Assembly: GCF_024172095.1 (NCBI RefSeq)
Contig: NZ_JAMZDX010000001.1
Coordinates: 648,001 to 712,000 of the forward strand
DNA length: 64,000 nucleotides
Direction: 5' to 3'
From: Kitasatospora cinereorecta
GTDB lineage: Bacteria; Actinomycetota; Actinomycetes; Streptomycetales; Streptomycetaceae
The notes below the pieces were generated by a model, which saw only the letters and a program-made list of their open reading frames with translations, ran no database searches and had not been told where the DNA came from. Below, one piece after another: positions 1 through 7,181 of this stretch. A program made the position numbers and the translations under genes. Within the stretch, counting starts at the first letter, position 1. Each line of letters starts with the position of its first letter.

Positions 1-1
1 G

Positions 2-1321
2 CTCGACTGGCCCCGGATCGCCCTGCTCGCCGTCCTCCACCTCTGCCTGGAATCGCTCGCCCAGGGCCGGCCCACCCCCTGCGCCCGGCTCTGGCGCCGC
101 CTTCGCGGCCGACCCGTCGCCGACGCCCCCGAGCCACCCGCTCCACGCGGCAGCAGCTTCTTCCCGGTGCTGTTCGCCGGCGTGCTGATGCTGCCGCCCA
201 CCGGGGCGGCGCTGGTTGCGGTGCCCGGCGCGCTGGTCGGCCACAGCGCGGCTCCGCGCACCCTGCGCCGCGTGTGGAACGCGGCCCAGCTCGCCCTGGC
301 GGCCTACACCGCCTCCGGGGTGTTCCGGCTGGCCGGCGGCGAGCGGCTGCTGCTCGGCGCGCGCTTCCCCGGCGCGGCGCTCGCCGTCCTGGCCGCCGTC
401 CTGGCGTTCTGCCTGGTCAACGGCGTGCTGGTGGCGGCGATGCGGCGGCTGGTGGGCTGCCCGCGGACGGCCGAGCGGCTGCTCCCGCCGGTGCTGCCCG
501 CGCTGCTGCACGGCGTCGGCGGGCTGATGATCGCCGTGCTCTGGCACGGACCGTACGGCGCCTTCGCCGCGGTGATCGGCCTGCTGCCGCTCACCATCTC
601 GGCCTGGACCTCCGCCCAGGGCCACCGCGAGCAGTCCGCCCACCGGGCGACCGTCCAGGCCCTGGTCCAGGCGGTGGAGATCAAGGACGCGTACACCCGC
701 GGGCACAGCGAACGGGTCGGCCGGGCCTCGGTGCTGATCGCCCGCCAGCTGGGCATGGGCGAGCAGCGGATCCGCACCCTGCACTTCGCCGGCACCCTGC
801 ACGACGTGGGCAAACTCGCCGTCGCCACCGAACTGCTGCGACGCAACGGGCCGCTCACCGACGCCGAGCGGCGGGCCGTCGAGGTGCACCCGGTGTTCGG
901 CCACGAGCTGGTCCGCGACCTGGCCTTCCTCGGCGAGGCGCGGGATGGCATCCTGCACCACCACGAGCGGCTGGACGGCCGCGGCTACCCGCACGGCCTC
1001 GCCGGGGAACGGATCCCCGAATTCGCCCGGATCATCTCCGTCGCCGACGCCTTCGACTCGATGACCTCCACCCGCTCCTACCGCCGCGGCCGGCCGGTCG
1101 AGGAGGCCGTCGCCGAGCTGGAACGGTGCGCGGGCAGCCAGTTCGACCCGGTCATGGTGGACGCGCTGGTCGCCGCCGTCGCCGAACACGGCTGGCAGCC
1201 CGAGCCCGCCCCGCCCGGCGGCTGGGACGGCGAGGTGCCCGACATCCCGCTCGGCGTCCCGGAGCCCGCCCGGCCGCTGCCCGCGCCGGGCCGGGCCCTG
1301 TCCCGCGGAGGACCGACGTGA
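2..1321 (+). CDS. HD-GYP domain phosphodiesterase, membrane-anchored (5' end outside window)
   Basis: The frame is open from the first bases of the window, so the start codon lies upstream and about 439 residues are visible. The N-terminal half has several hydrophobic stretches and is probably membrane-embedded. The C-terminal half is a complete HD-GYP domain: HSERVGRAS, HDVGKL near visible residue 267, then HHHERLDGRGYPHG near residue 328, followed by the usual VADAFDSMTS motif. HD-GYP enzymes hydrolyse cyclic di-GMP to GMP or pGpG, and all metal-binding and GYP residues appear intact, so activity is plausible. The stop overlaps the start of the next gene by four bases (GTGA), which indicates translational coupling. 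The family call is strong. The substrate is inferred from the family. Confidence 0.88.
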   Translation, partial: LDWPRIALLAVLHLCLESLAQGRPTPCARLWRRLRGRPVADAPEPPAPRGSSFFPVLFAGVLMLPPTGAALVAVPGALVGHSAAPRTLRRVWNAAQLALAAYTASGVFRLAGGERLLLGARFPGAALAVLAAVLAFCLVNGVLVAAMRRLVGCPRTAERLLPPVLPALLHGVGGLMIAVLWHGPYGAFAAVIGLLPLTISAWTSAQGHREQSAHRATVQALVQAVEIKDAYTRGHSERVGRASVLIARQLGMGEQRIRTLHFAGTLHDVGKLAVATELLRRNGPLTDAERRAVEVHPVFGHELVRDLAFLGEARDGILHHHERLDGRGYPHGLAGERIPEFARIISVADAFDSMTSTRSYRRGRPVEEAVAELERCAGSQFDPVMVDALVAAVAEHGWQPEPAPPGGWDGEVPDIPLGVPEPARPLPAPGRALSRGGPT

Positions 1322-2745
1322 CCAGGCGGCCGGGCCCTGAGCGGGGTGCGGTCGGTGCGGCGCGGGGTGCCGGGGGTGCCGGGGGTGCGGCCGGGGCCGC
1401 CACGGCGGTGCGCGGGGCGGCGGCCGCACTGCTCGGCGTGGCGGTCGGGCACCTGGCGACCGACGGGCCGGCCCAACCCGCGGTGGCGCTCGCCTTCGGC
1501 GGACTGGTCGCGCTCGGCGAGTGCGTCCGGGTCACCCTGCCGGGCGACCGCGAACACGCACCGATCGGCACCGCGGCGGCGCTGGCGTACGCGCTGCTCG
1601 GGCCGCTGCGCGGGCTGCCCACCGCGCACGGCGTGCTGCAGGTGGTGGCCGTGGCCGGGGCGGGGACGCTGATCGGCGCGGCCGGTGCGGCGGCGTTCCG
1701 CGGCGTGCGGGGCCGGGTGACGACGAAAGGGAAGGCGTCCGACTGCGGCCGTCGGCCGCGGGGGGTTCCCCGCGCCATCGGCCCGCTGGCCGCCGGTTCC
1801 GGCTACGACCGGGGCGCGCAGCGGGTGCTGACCGTGGGCTTCGCCGCCGTGCTGTTCCAGCCGCTGTACAACAGCGGGGCGCTCGACCGGCTGCCGCTGG
1901 CCGGTCCGGCGTACGGGCTGTTCCTGGCCGCGGTGGCCGCACTGGCCGGGCTCTGGGACGCCGTCCTGGCGGCGGTGCTGGAGCGGTCCAGGAGCGGCCT
2001 GCGGTTCGCCGCGGCGCTGGAGGACCAGCTGCGCTCGCTGCTGTCCATCGGCACGGCGATCGTCGCCACCGGCCTGCTGCTCAGCCTGCTCGCCGGGGAG
2101 GTCGGGCTGTGGGCGCTGCCGCTGTTCTGCGTGCCGCTGCTGCTCGCCCAGACCTCCTTCCGGCGGGCGGCGGCGGTCCGGGCCACCACCGGGCAGACCA
2201 TCGAGACCCTGGCCCGGGCCACCGAAGTGGCCGGCTACACCACCCCGGGCCACGCCCGCCGGGTCGCCGACACCGCCTGCGCGCTCGGCCGCGAGCTGGG
2301 CCTGGGCAGCCGGGACCTCGCCCTGCTGGAGTACGCCGCGCTGATGCACGACATCGGGCAGCTCTCGCTGGTCGAGCCGGTGCCAGGCGGCGCCACCGCC
2401 CTGCTGCCCGACGCCGAACAGCAGCGGATCGCCCGCCTGGGCAGCGAGGTGATCCGGCGCACCGGCGTCCCCCGGCAGGTCTGGCAGCAGGTCGCACGGC
2501 TGGCCGACCCCTGCCGGCTCGCCGACGGCCGGCCGGACGCCAGCCTGCCGCTGGCCGCCCGGATCATCCGGGTCGCCAACGCCCACGACGACCTGCTCAC
2601 CGCCGCCCGCCGGCACGGCCTGCCCGACCCCAGCGGACGCCTGGACGTCCTGCAGCGGCTCCGGCTGGACCGCGGCGGCTCCTACGATCCGGTCGTCCTG
2701 GACGCCCTGGCCCGAATGGGCCGCCGCGGCCGCGGGGCGGACTGA
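1318..2745 (+). CDS. Membrane protein with degenerate HD domain
   Basis: A 475-residue protein starting with GTG inside the stop of the upstream HD-GYP gene. It has an Ala/Gly-rich N-terminus, several hydrophobic segments between about residues 30 and 300, and a C-terminal HD domain with HARRVADTA and HDIGQL (near residue 344). The HHExxDGxGYP signature of active HD-GYP enzymes is missing: the corresponding region reads VARLADPCRLADGRPD. The gene therefore looks like a diverged partner of its upstream neighbour, perhaps regulatory rather than catalytic. Both have the same architecture (membrane half plus HD half), which suggests an old tandem duplication. Catalytic status is uncertain. Confidence 0.8.
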   Translation: MTRRPGPERGAVGAARGAGGAGGAAGAATAVRGAAAALLGVAVGHLATDGPAQPAVALAFGGLVALGECVRVTLPGDREHAPIGTAAALAYALLGPLRGLPTAHGVLQVVAVAGAGTLIGAAGAAAFRGVRGRVTTKGKASDCGRRPRGVPRAIGPLAAGSGYDRGAQRVLTVGFAAVLFQPLYNSGALDRLPLAGPAYGLFLAAVAALAGLWDAVLAAVLERSRSGLRFAAALEDQLRSLLSIGTAIVATGLLLSLLAGEVGLWALPLFCVPLLLAQTSFRRAAAVRATTGQTIETLARATEVAGYTTPGHARRVADTACALGRELGLGSRDLALLEYAALMHDIGQLSLVEPVPGGATALLPDAEQQRIARLGSEVIRRTGVPRQVWQQVARLADPCRLADGRPDASLPLAARIIRVANAHDDLLTAARRHGLPDPSGRLDVLQRLRLDRGGSYDPVVLDALARMGRRGRGAD

Positions 2746-2838
2746 ACGGCTGTGCGGGGAGCGCGGCCGGTGGGTGGCGTGGTTGGATGCGGTCGAGGGG
2801 GGAACACCACCCGGTGACCACGACGGCAGGGACGGAAC

Positions 2839-3828
2839 GTGAGGATCTTCCATCGCGCGCGGCACCGGCCGTCTGCCACCTGGCGGCAGACGACCGACCG
2901 AGCCTTCACACTGATCGGCGACGGGCGGTACGAGGACGCCGGGGCGCTGCTGGTGATGGCCGCGGACCTGGAGCCCTGGCTGTCCGACTCCTGGTTCAAC
3001 CTGGCCCTGCTGCACAAGTTCCGCCGCGACTGGGAGCAGGCCCGCAGCGCCGGCCTGCGCGCCGTCGCCCTGCTCGACCGCCAGCACGGCGCCCCGGACT
3101 GGTGGAACCTCGGCATCACCGCCACCGCCCTGCAGGACTGGCCGCTGGCCCGCCGCGCCTGGCAGGCGTACGGCCTGCGGCTGCCCGGCCTCCAGGGTGC
3201 GACCGGCGACGGCCCGATCGAGCTGGACCTGGGCACCACCCCGGTCCGGCTCTCCCCGGACGGCGAGTCCGAGGTGGTGTGGGGCAGACGGCTGGACCCG
3301 GCCCGGATCGAGGTGCTCTCCATCCCGCTCCCCTCCTCCGGCCGCCGCTGGGGCGAGGTGGTGCTGCACGACGGCGCCCCGCACGGTGAACGGGTCGCCG
3401 ACGGGGTGGCGTACCCCGTCTTCGACGAGATCGAACTCTGGGCGCCCTCGCCGGTCCCCACCTGGGTGGTGCTGCTCCAGGCCGCCACCGCGGGCGACCG
3501 CGACGCGCTGGAGCGGCTGGTCTCCGACGCCGGCTACGCCGCCGAGGACTGGACCTCCTCGGTCCGGCTGCTGTGCCGGGCCTGCTCCGAGAGCCGGATG
3601 GCGATCGACGACGGCCACACCGCCCACCACGACCCGCATGACGACGGCGACCCGCTGCACCCCGGGCACCTCAGCCACCTCAGCCAGGGCAGCGCCGGGA
3701 TGTCCTGGCTGGTCGAACGCGAGTGCGGGATCGCCGCCCCGGCCTCCCTGGTGCGCACCCTGCTGGACCGCTGGGTCACCGCTTCGCCCGCCACCCGCGC
3801 CTATCGCGATCTCGAAGAGGTCTGCTGA
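2839..3828 (+). CDS. TPR-repeat protein of unknown role
   Basis: A 329-residue soluble protein read from GTG. Residues of roughly 20-110 look like tetratricopeptide repeats (GDGRYEDAGALLVMAADLEPWLSD, SWFNLALLHKFRRDWEQA and similar helix pairs written here only in part). The rest is a mixed domain with no motif I recognise, containing a His/Asp-rich stretch (HTAHHDPHDDGD) near residue 255. No signal peptide or membrane segment is visible. It lies 93 bases downstream of the HD pair and 59 bases upstream of the deformylase gene, all in the same direction. Related TPR proteins occur in actinomycetes without a known function, so none is assigned. Confidence 0.8.
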   Translation: MRIFHRARHRPSATWRQTTDRAFTLIGDGRYEDAGALLVMAADLEPWLSDSWFNLALLHKFRRDWEQARSAGLRAVALLDRQHGAPDWWNLGITATALQDWPLARRAWQAYGLRLPGLQGATGDGPIELDLGTTPVRLSPDGESEVVWGRRLDPARIEVLSIPLPSSGRRWGEVVLHDGAPHGERVADGVAYPVFDEIELWAPSPVPTWVVLLQAATAGDRDALERLVSDAGYAAEDWTSSVRLLCRACSESRMAIDDGHTAHHDPHDDGDPLHPGHLSHLSQGSAGMSWLVERECGIAAPASLVRTLLDRWVTASPATRAYRDLEEVC

Positions 3829-3887
3829 ACCGCCCCGTACCCTGGACCGGTACATCCCGGTAGATCCAGACGGAGCGGAACGCAGCG

Positions 3888-4529
3888 ATGGCCGACCAGC
3901 ACGAGCACGACCACCACGATCACGATCACGACCACGAGCACGGCGAGACCGAGGTCCAGAAGGTGGTCGGCGAGGAGCCGGACCTCACCCGGGGCACCGC
4001 GCGCCCGATCACCGTGGTCGGCAACCCGGTGCTGCACCGCGAGACGCAGACCGTGACCGCCTTCGACGACGAACTCGCGTCCCTGATCGACGACATGTTC
4101 CAGTCGATGTACGCGGCCGAGGGTGTGGGCCTGGCGGCCAACCAGATCGGCGTCGACCGCAAGGTGTTCGTCTACGACTGCCCGGACGACGAGGGCGTGC
4201 GCCACGTCGGCCACGTCGTCAACCCGGTGCTGGAGGAGCTCCCGGCCGGCCGCCGCGTCCTGGACGACTCCCAGGAGGGCTGCCTCTCCGTCCCCACCGC
4301 CTACAAGGAGCTGGCCCGCCCCGACTTCGCCGCGGTCACCGGCCAGGACAAGCACGGCAACCCGATCCGGGTCGAGGGCACCGGCTTCTTCGCCCGCTGC
4401 CTCCAGCACGAGACCGACCACCTGTACGGCTTCCTCTACATCGACAAGCTGTCCAAGCGCGACCGCAAGGACGCCCTCCGACAGATGGCCGACGGCACCC
4501 CCAAGTACGCCACCGTGCCCAACGACTGA
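3888..4529 (+). CDS. def: Peptide deformylase with His-rich N-terminal extension
   Basis: Removes the formyl group from the N-terminal methionine of new proteins. All three family motifs are present in 213 residues: G79VGLAANQ, E130GCLS with the metal ligand Cys132, and H174ETDH with the two histidine ligands and the catalytic glutamate. The first 20 residues are an unusual run of His, Asp and Glu ([16 protein letters not shown]) before the catalytic domain, which starts near residue 40. Such a tail could bind Fe, Ni or Zn, and the enzyme needs a divalent metal, so it may help metal loading; that is inference. ATG follows a purine-rich stretch. The enzyme call is secure. Confidence 0.96.
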   Translation: MADQHEHDHHDHDHDHEHGETEVQKVVGEEPDLTRGTARPITVVGNPVLHRETQTVTAFDDELASLIDDMFQSMYAAEGVGLAANQIGVDRKVFVYDCPDDEGVRHVGHVVNPVLEELPAGRRVLDDSQEGCLSVPTAYKELARPDFAAVTGQDKHGNPIRVEGTGFFARCLQHETDHLYGFLYIDKLSKRDRKDALRQMADGTPKYATVPND

Positions 4530-4628
4530 CGGTCAGCCAGGTAGTCGGGTGACTCTCGGCGGGGTGGGCCCGGGGCTCCCCTGCCGGGAGCGGCACCGGC
4601 TGGGCCGACCGGCCGGACGATGAACCGG

Positions 4629-5981
4629 TCACGGGCGGGAGGGGGCGAGGTCCTGACCGACCGCCGGGCCGGTGACGAGGGCCCCGGTCATCGCGTCGAC
4701 CGTGACGGCCAGCAGCCCGCCGTGCTGCTCGCCCGCCGCGCCCGGGCCGCCGGTGGGCTGCGGGGTCGGCCGGGTCATCCCCACCAGCCAGCGGACGTGC
4801 CACTCCCCGCGCTCGTCGCTCTGGGCGAGGAGCTCCGCTGTGGTGACGTCGAAACCGGGGTGCGAGGTGCGGGCCACCGCGCGGGCCGCCTCCTCGGGCA
4901 CCGTGGCCCTGGGCAGGGCCGGCGGCTCGACGTGCCGGGCGGAGAACGAACTCACCCGACCGCTCCCGGTCACGAAGACGTCCAGGCGCATCGGCATCAG
5001 AACCCCGTCGACGCGCGACCGCCACTGGACGATCTTGGCGCCACCGGCGTTCGGCTGGGCGTCCACGCGGGTGTAGCTGCCCACCAGGGCCCAGGGGAAG
5101 TGGGACTTCGCGAACTCGCCTGCCACCGCCACCGCCGCCGAGTCCGACAGATCTCCCGGTGCCTGTTCGGGCAGCGGACCGACCAGGCCGGAGGACGCCT
5201 CGCCGCTCGGCCACGACAGGGTGAGGCTTCCCGCGCCACCCGTGACGTTCACGGTTCCGGGCCGGCTGTGGGACCCGCCGAGGAACTGGACCGAGGTGGC
5301 CCGCACCGACGGACCGAAGAACTCGCCGTAGGCCCGGTTCGCCGCAGCGCGCTGGTCCGGTCCTGCTGCCGTGCTCTCCGCGACATCGGCGGGGACGACC
5401 GTGGTGGCCGACGCCACGACCGCCGAGACCAGCGCCAGCCCGGCGGCGAGGGTGATCCCCCCGAGCATCAGCTCGCGCCGGCTGGGCAGCCCGCCGTTCG
5501 CCGTCTTCCGGCGGGTCCAGAGGTATGCGGCGCCGCAACCGGCCACTGCACCCAGGCTGTTGGTGAGGAGGTCCGAGGAATCGCAGCTCCGGCCGATTCC
5601 GGGCGTGACGGCCTGGATCGTCTCGGTCGCCGCGGAGAGCAGGACCAGGCAGACCGCCACCGAGAACGGTCGGCGGATCAGCAGCGACGCGAACAGGGCC
5701 ACCGGAACATACAGCGCGACATTCATGAGCCCCTGGGTGGAGAGCGCTGCCGCGAGCAGATTCCGCTGGACCGAGCAGATCAGCGGGGCCGGACTGCCCG
5801 GATGGATCGGGTAGAGGGTCGCGGTGAGTACCACGGCCAGGGCGCTGCCGCCGAGACCGGCCGGCAGCCGCGGCGCCGAACGCCGCCACGCCACACCCGC
5901 CGGGACGGCGGCGCCGACCACCACCGCGATCGCGAGCGCCCACAGGAGCCCGCCGTTTCGATGGAATATTGCTTCCAGCAT
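4629..5981 (-). CDS. VanZ-family membrane protein with C-terminal extracytoplasmic domain
   Basis: A 450-residue protein. The first ~170 residues form four to five membrane segments with VanZ-family features (NVALYVPVALFASLL, ETIQ and a conserved DSSDLLTNSLGAVAG, comparable to the D-x-D-x-x-x-N-x-x-G of VanZ). After a further membrane segment near residue 200 comes a ~230-residue soluble part ending in VTVDAMTGALVTG, which resembles a PepSY-type beta element. VanZ proteins are linked to teicoplanin resistance, but most chromosomal homologues have no proven role. The gene lies just downstream of nrdAB on the same strand, separated by a strong terminator, so it is probably an independent unit. 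Confidence 0.78.
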   Translation of the reverse strand: MLEAIFHRNGGLLWALAIAVVVGAAVPAGVAWRRSAPRLPAGLGGSALAVVLTATLYPIHPGSPAPLICSVQRNLLAAALSTQGLMNVALYVPVALFASLLIRRPFSVAVCLVLLSAATETIQAVTPGIGRSCDSSDLLTNSLGAVAGCGAAYLWTRRKTANGGLPSRRELMLGGITLAAGLALVSAVVASATTVVPADVAESTAAGPDQRAAANRAYGEFFGPSVRATSVQFLGGSHSRPGTVNVTGGAGSLTLSWPSGEASSGLVGPLPEQAPGDLSDSAAVAVAGEFAKSHFPWALVGSYTRVDAQPNAGGAKIVQWRSRVDGVLMPMRLDVFVTGSGRVSSFSARHVEPPALPRATVPEEAARAVARTSHPGFDVTTAELLAQSDERGEWHVRWLVGMTRPTPQPTGGPGAAGEQHGGLLAVTVDAMTGALVTGPAVGQDLAPSRP

Positions 5982-6110
5982 CGCCAGTCGACACCCGGGG
6001 TCTCGAAGTGTTTCACGGGACGAATTTACGTTCCTGACAGGTAGTCACCAATGCATCGTAGAAGGCGCTCCGGCCCTGTGTGCGTCGATCGGCTTCCGCA
6101 TGGGCACAGC

Positions 6111-6148
6111 GAAGCCCCCGCTGCGGCCGGGGCCGCAGCGGGGGCTTC
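6111..6148 (-). terminator. Strong hairpin terminator after nrdAB
   Basis: A perfect 18-base inverted repeat with a two-base loop (arms GAAGCCCCCGCTGCGGCC and its complement). It starts 20 bases after the nrdB stop codon and ends the nrdAB transcript. No U-run follows, as is usual in high-GC actinomycetes. Confidence 0.88.
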
Positions 6149-6167
6149 GGGGTGGTGTCGGGCGGGA

Positions 6168-7181
6168 TCAGAAGTCGTCGTCGAAGGAGACCGAGCCCTC
6201 GACGGCGACCTGGTAGGCGGAGACCCGGCGCTCGAAGAAGTTGGTCAGCTCCTGGACGTTCTGCAGCTCCATGAAACCGAAGGGGTTGGTGGAGCCGTAG
6301 CGGATCGGCAGGCCGAGGCGGGCCAGGCGCTGGTCGGCGACGGCCTCCAGGTACTGGCGCATGGACGCGGTGTTCATGCCGGGCAGGCCGTCGCCGCAGA
6401 GGTCCTGGGCGAACTGGAGCTCGGCCTCGACGGCCTCCTCCAGCATCTCGGTGACCTGCTTGGCCATCTCGTCGTCGAAGAGGTCGGGCTCCTCCTCGCG
6501 GACGGTGTCGACCACGGACATGGCGAAGTCCATGTGCATGGACTCGTCGCGGAACACCCAGTTGGTGCCGGTCGCCAGGCCGTGCAGCAGGCCGCGGCTG
6601 CGGAACCAGTACACGTAGGCGAAGGCGCCGTAGAAGAACAGGCCCTCGACGCAGGCCGCGAAGCAGATCAGGTTGAGGAGGAACGCGCGGCGGTCCTCCT
6701 TGGTCTGCAGCGAGTCGATGTGGTCGACCGCGTTCATGTACTTGAAGCAGAACTGCGCCTTCTGGTGGATGGAGGGGATGTTCTCCACCGCCGCGAAGGC
6801 CGCGTTGCGGTCGTCCGGGTCGGGCAGGTAGGTGTCCAGCAGCGTCAGGTAGAACTGGACGTGCACGGCCTCCTCGAACAGCTGGCGCGACAGGTACAGC
6901 CGCGCCTCCGGGGAGTTGATGTGCTTGTAGAGGCTCAGCACCACGTTGTTGGCGACGATCGAGTCACCGGTGGCGAAGAAGGCGACCAGCCGGCCGATCA
7001 TGTGCCGCTCGCCCTCGCTCAGCTTGGCGAGGTCGGCGACGTCGGAGTGCAGGTCCACCTCCTCGACGGTCCAGGTGTTCTTGATGGCGTCCCGGTACCG
7101 GTCGTAGAACGACGGGTAGCGCATCGGGCGCAGGGTCAGCTCGAAGCCGGGGTCGAGCAGCATCTTGCGGTCGTCGGACAT
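6168..7181 (-). CDS. nrdB: Class Ia ribonucleotide reductase, small (R2) subunit
   Basis: Supplies the tyrosyl-radical/di-iron centre for reduction of ribonucleoside diphosphates. The 337 residues contain the ferritin-like helices of R2, with ligand-region motifs FATGDSIVANN, LFEEAVHVQFY, and DESMHMDFAMSVV, and a short acidic C-terminus (SVSFDDDF) of the kind that docks in NrdA. It overlaps the nrdA stop by one base (TAATG), so the two are translationally coupled. In S. coelicolor a third gene, nrdS, follows nrdAB. Here a terminator follows directly, so no nrdS is present in the operon. Confidence 0.96.
   Translation of the reverse strand: MSDDRKMLLDPGFELTLRPMRYPSFYDRYRDAIKNTWTVEEVDLHSDVADLAKLSEGERHMIGRLVAFFATGDSIVANNVVLSLYKHINSPEARLYLSRQLFEEAVHVQFYLTLLDTYLPDPDDRNAAFAAVENIPSIHQKAQFCFKYMNAVDHIDSLQTKEDRRAFLLNLICFAACVEGLFFYGAFAYVYWFRSRGLLHGLATGTNWVFRDESMHMDFAMSVVDTVREEEPDLFDDEMAKQVTEMLEEAVEAELQFAQDLCGDGLPGMNTASMRQYLEAVADQRLARLGLPIRYGSTNPFGFMELQNVQELTNFFERRVSAYQVAVEGSVSFDDDF

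Noticed and set aside
1078..3855. Very long open frame on the minus strand (over 900 codons) opposite the HD and TPR genes
   Set aside because: Compositional shadow of high-GC genes on the plus strand. It is low-complexity Gly/Pro/Arg sequence without any domain.
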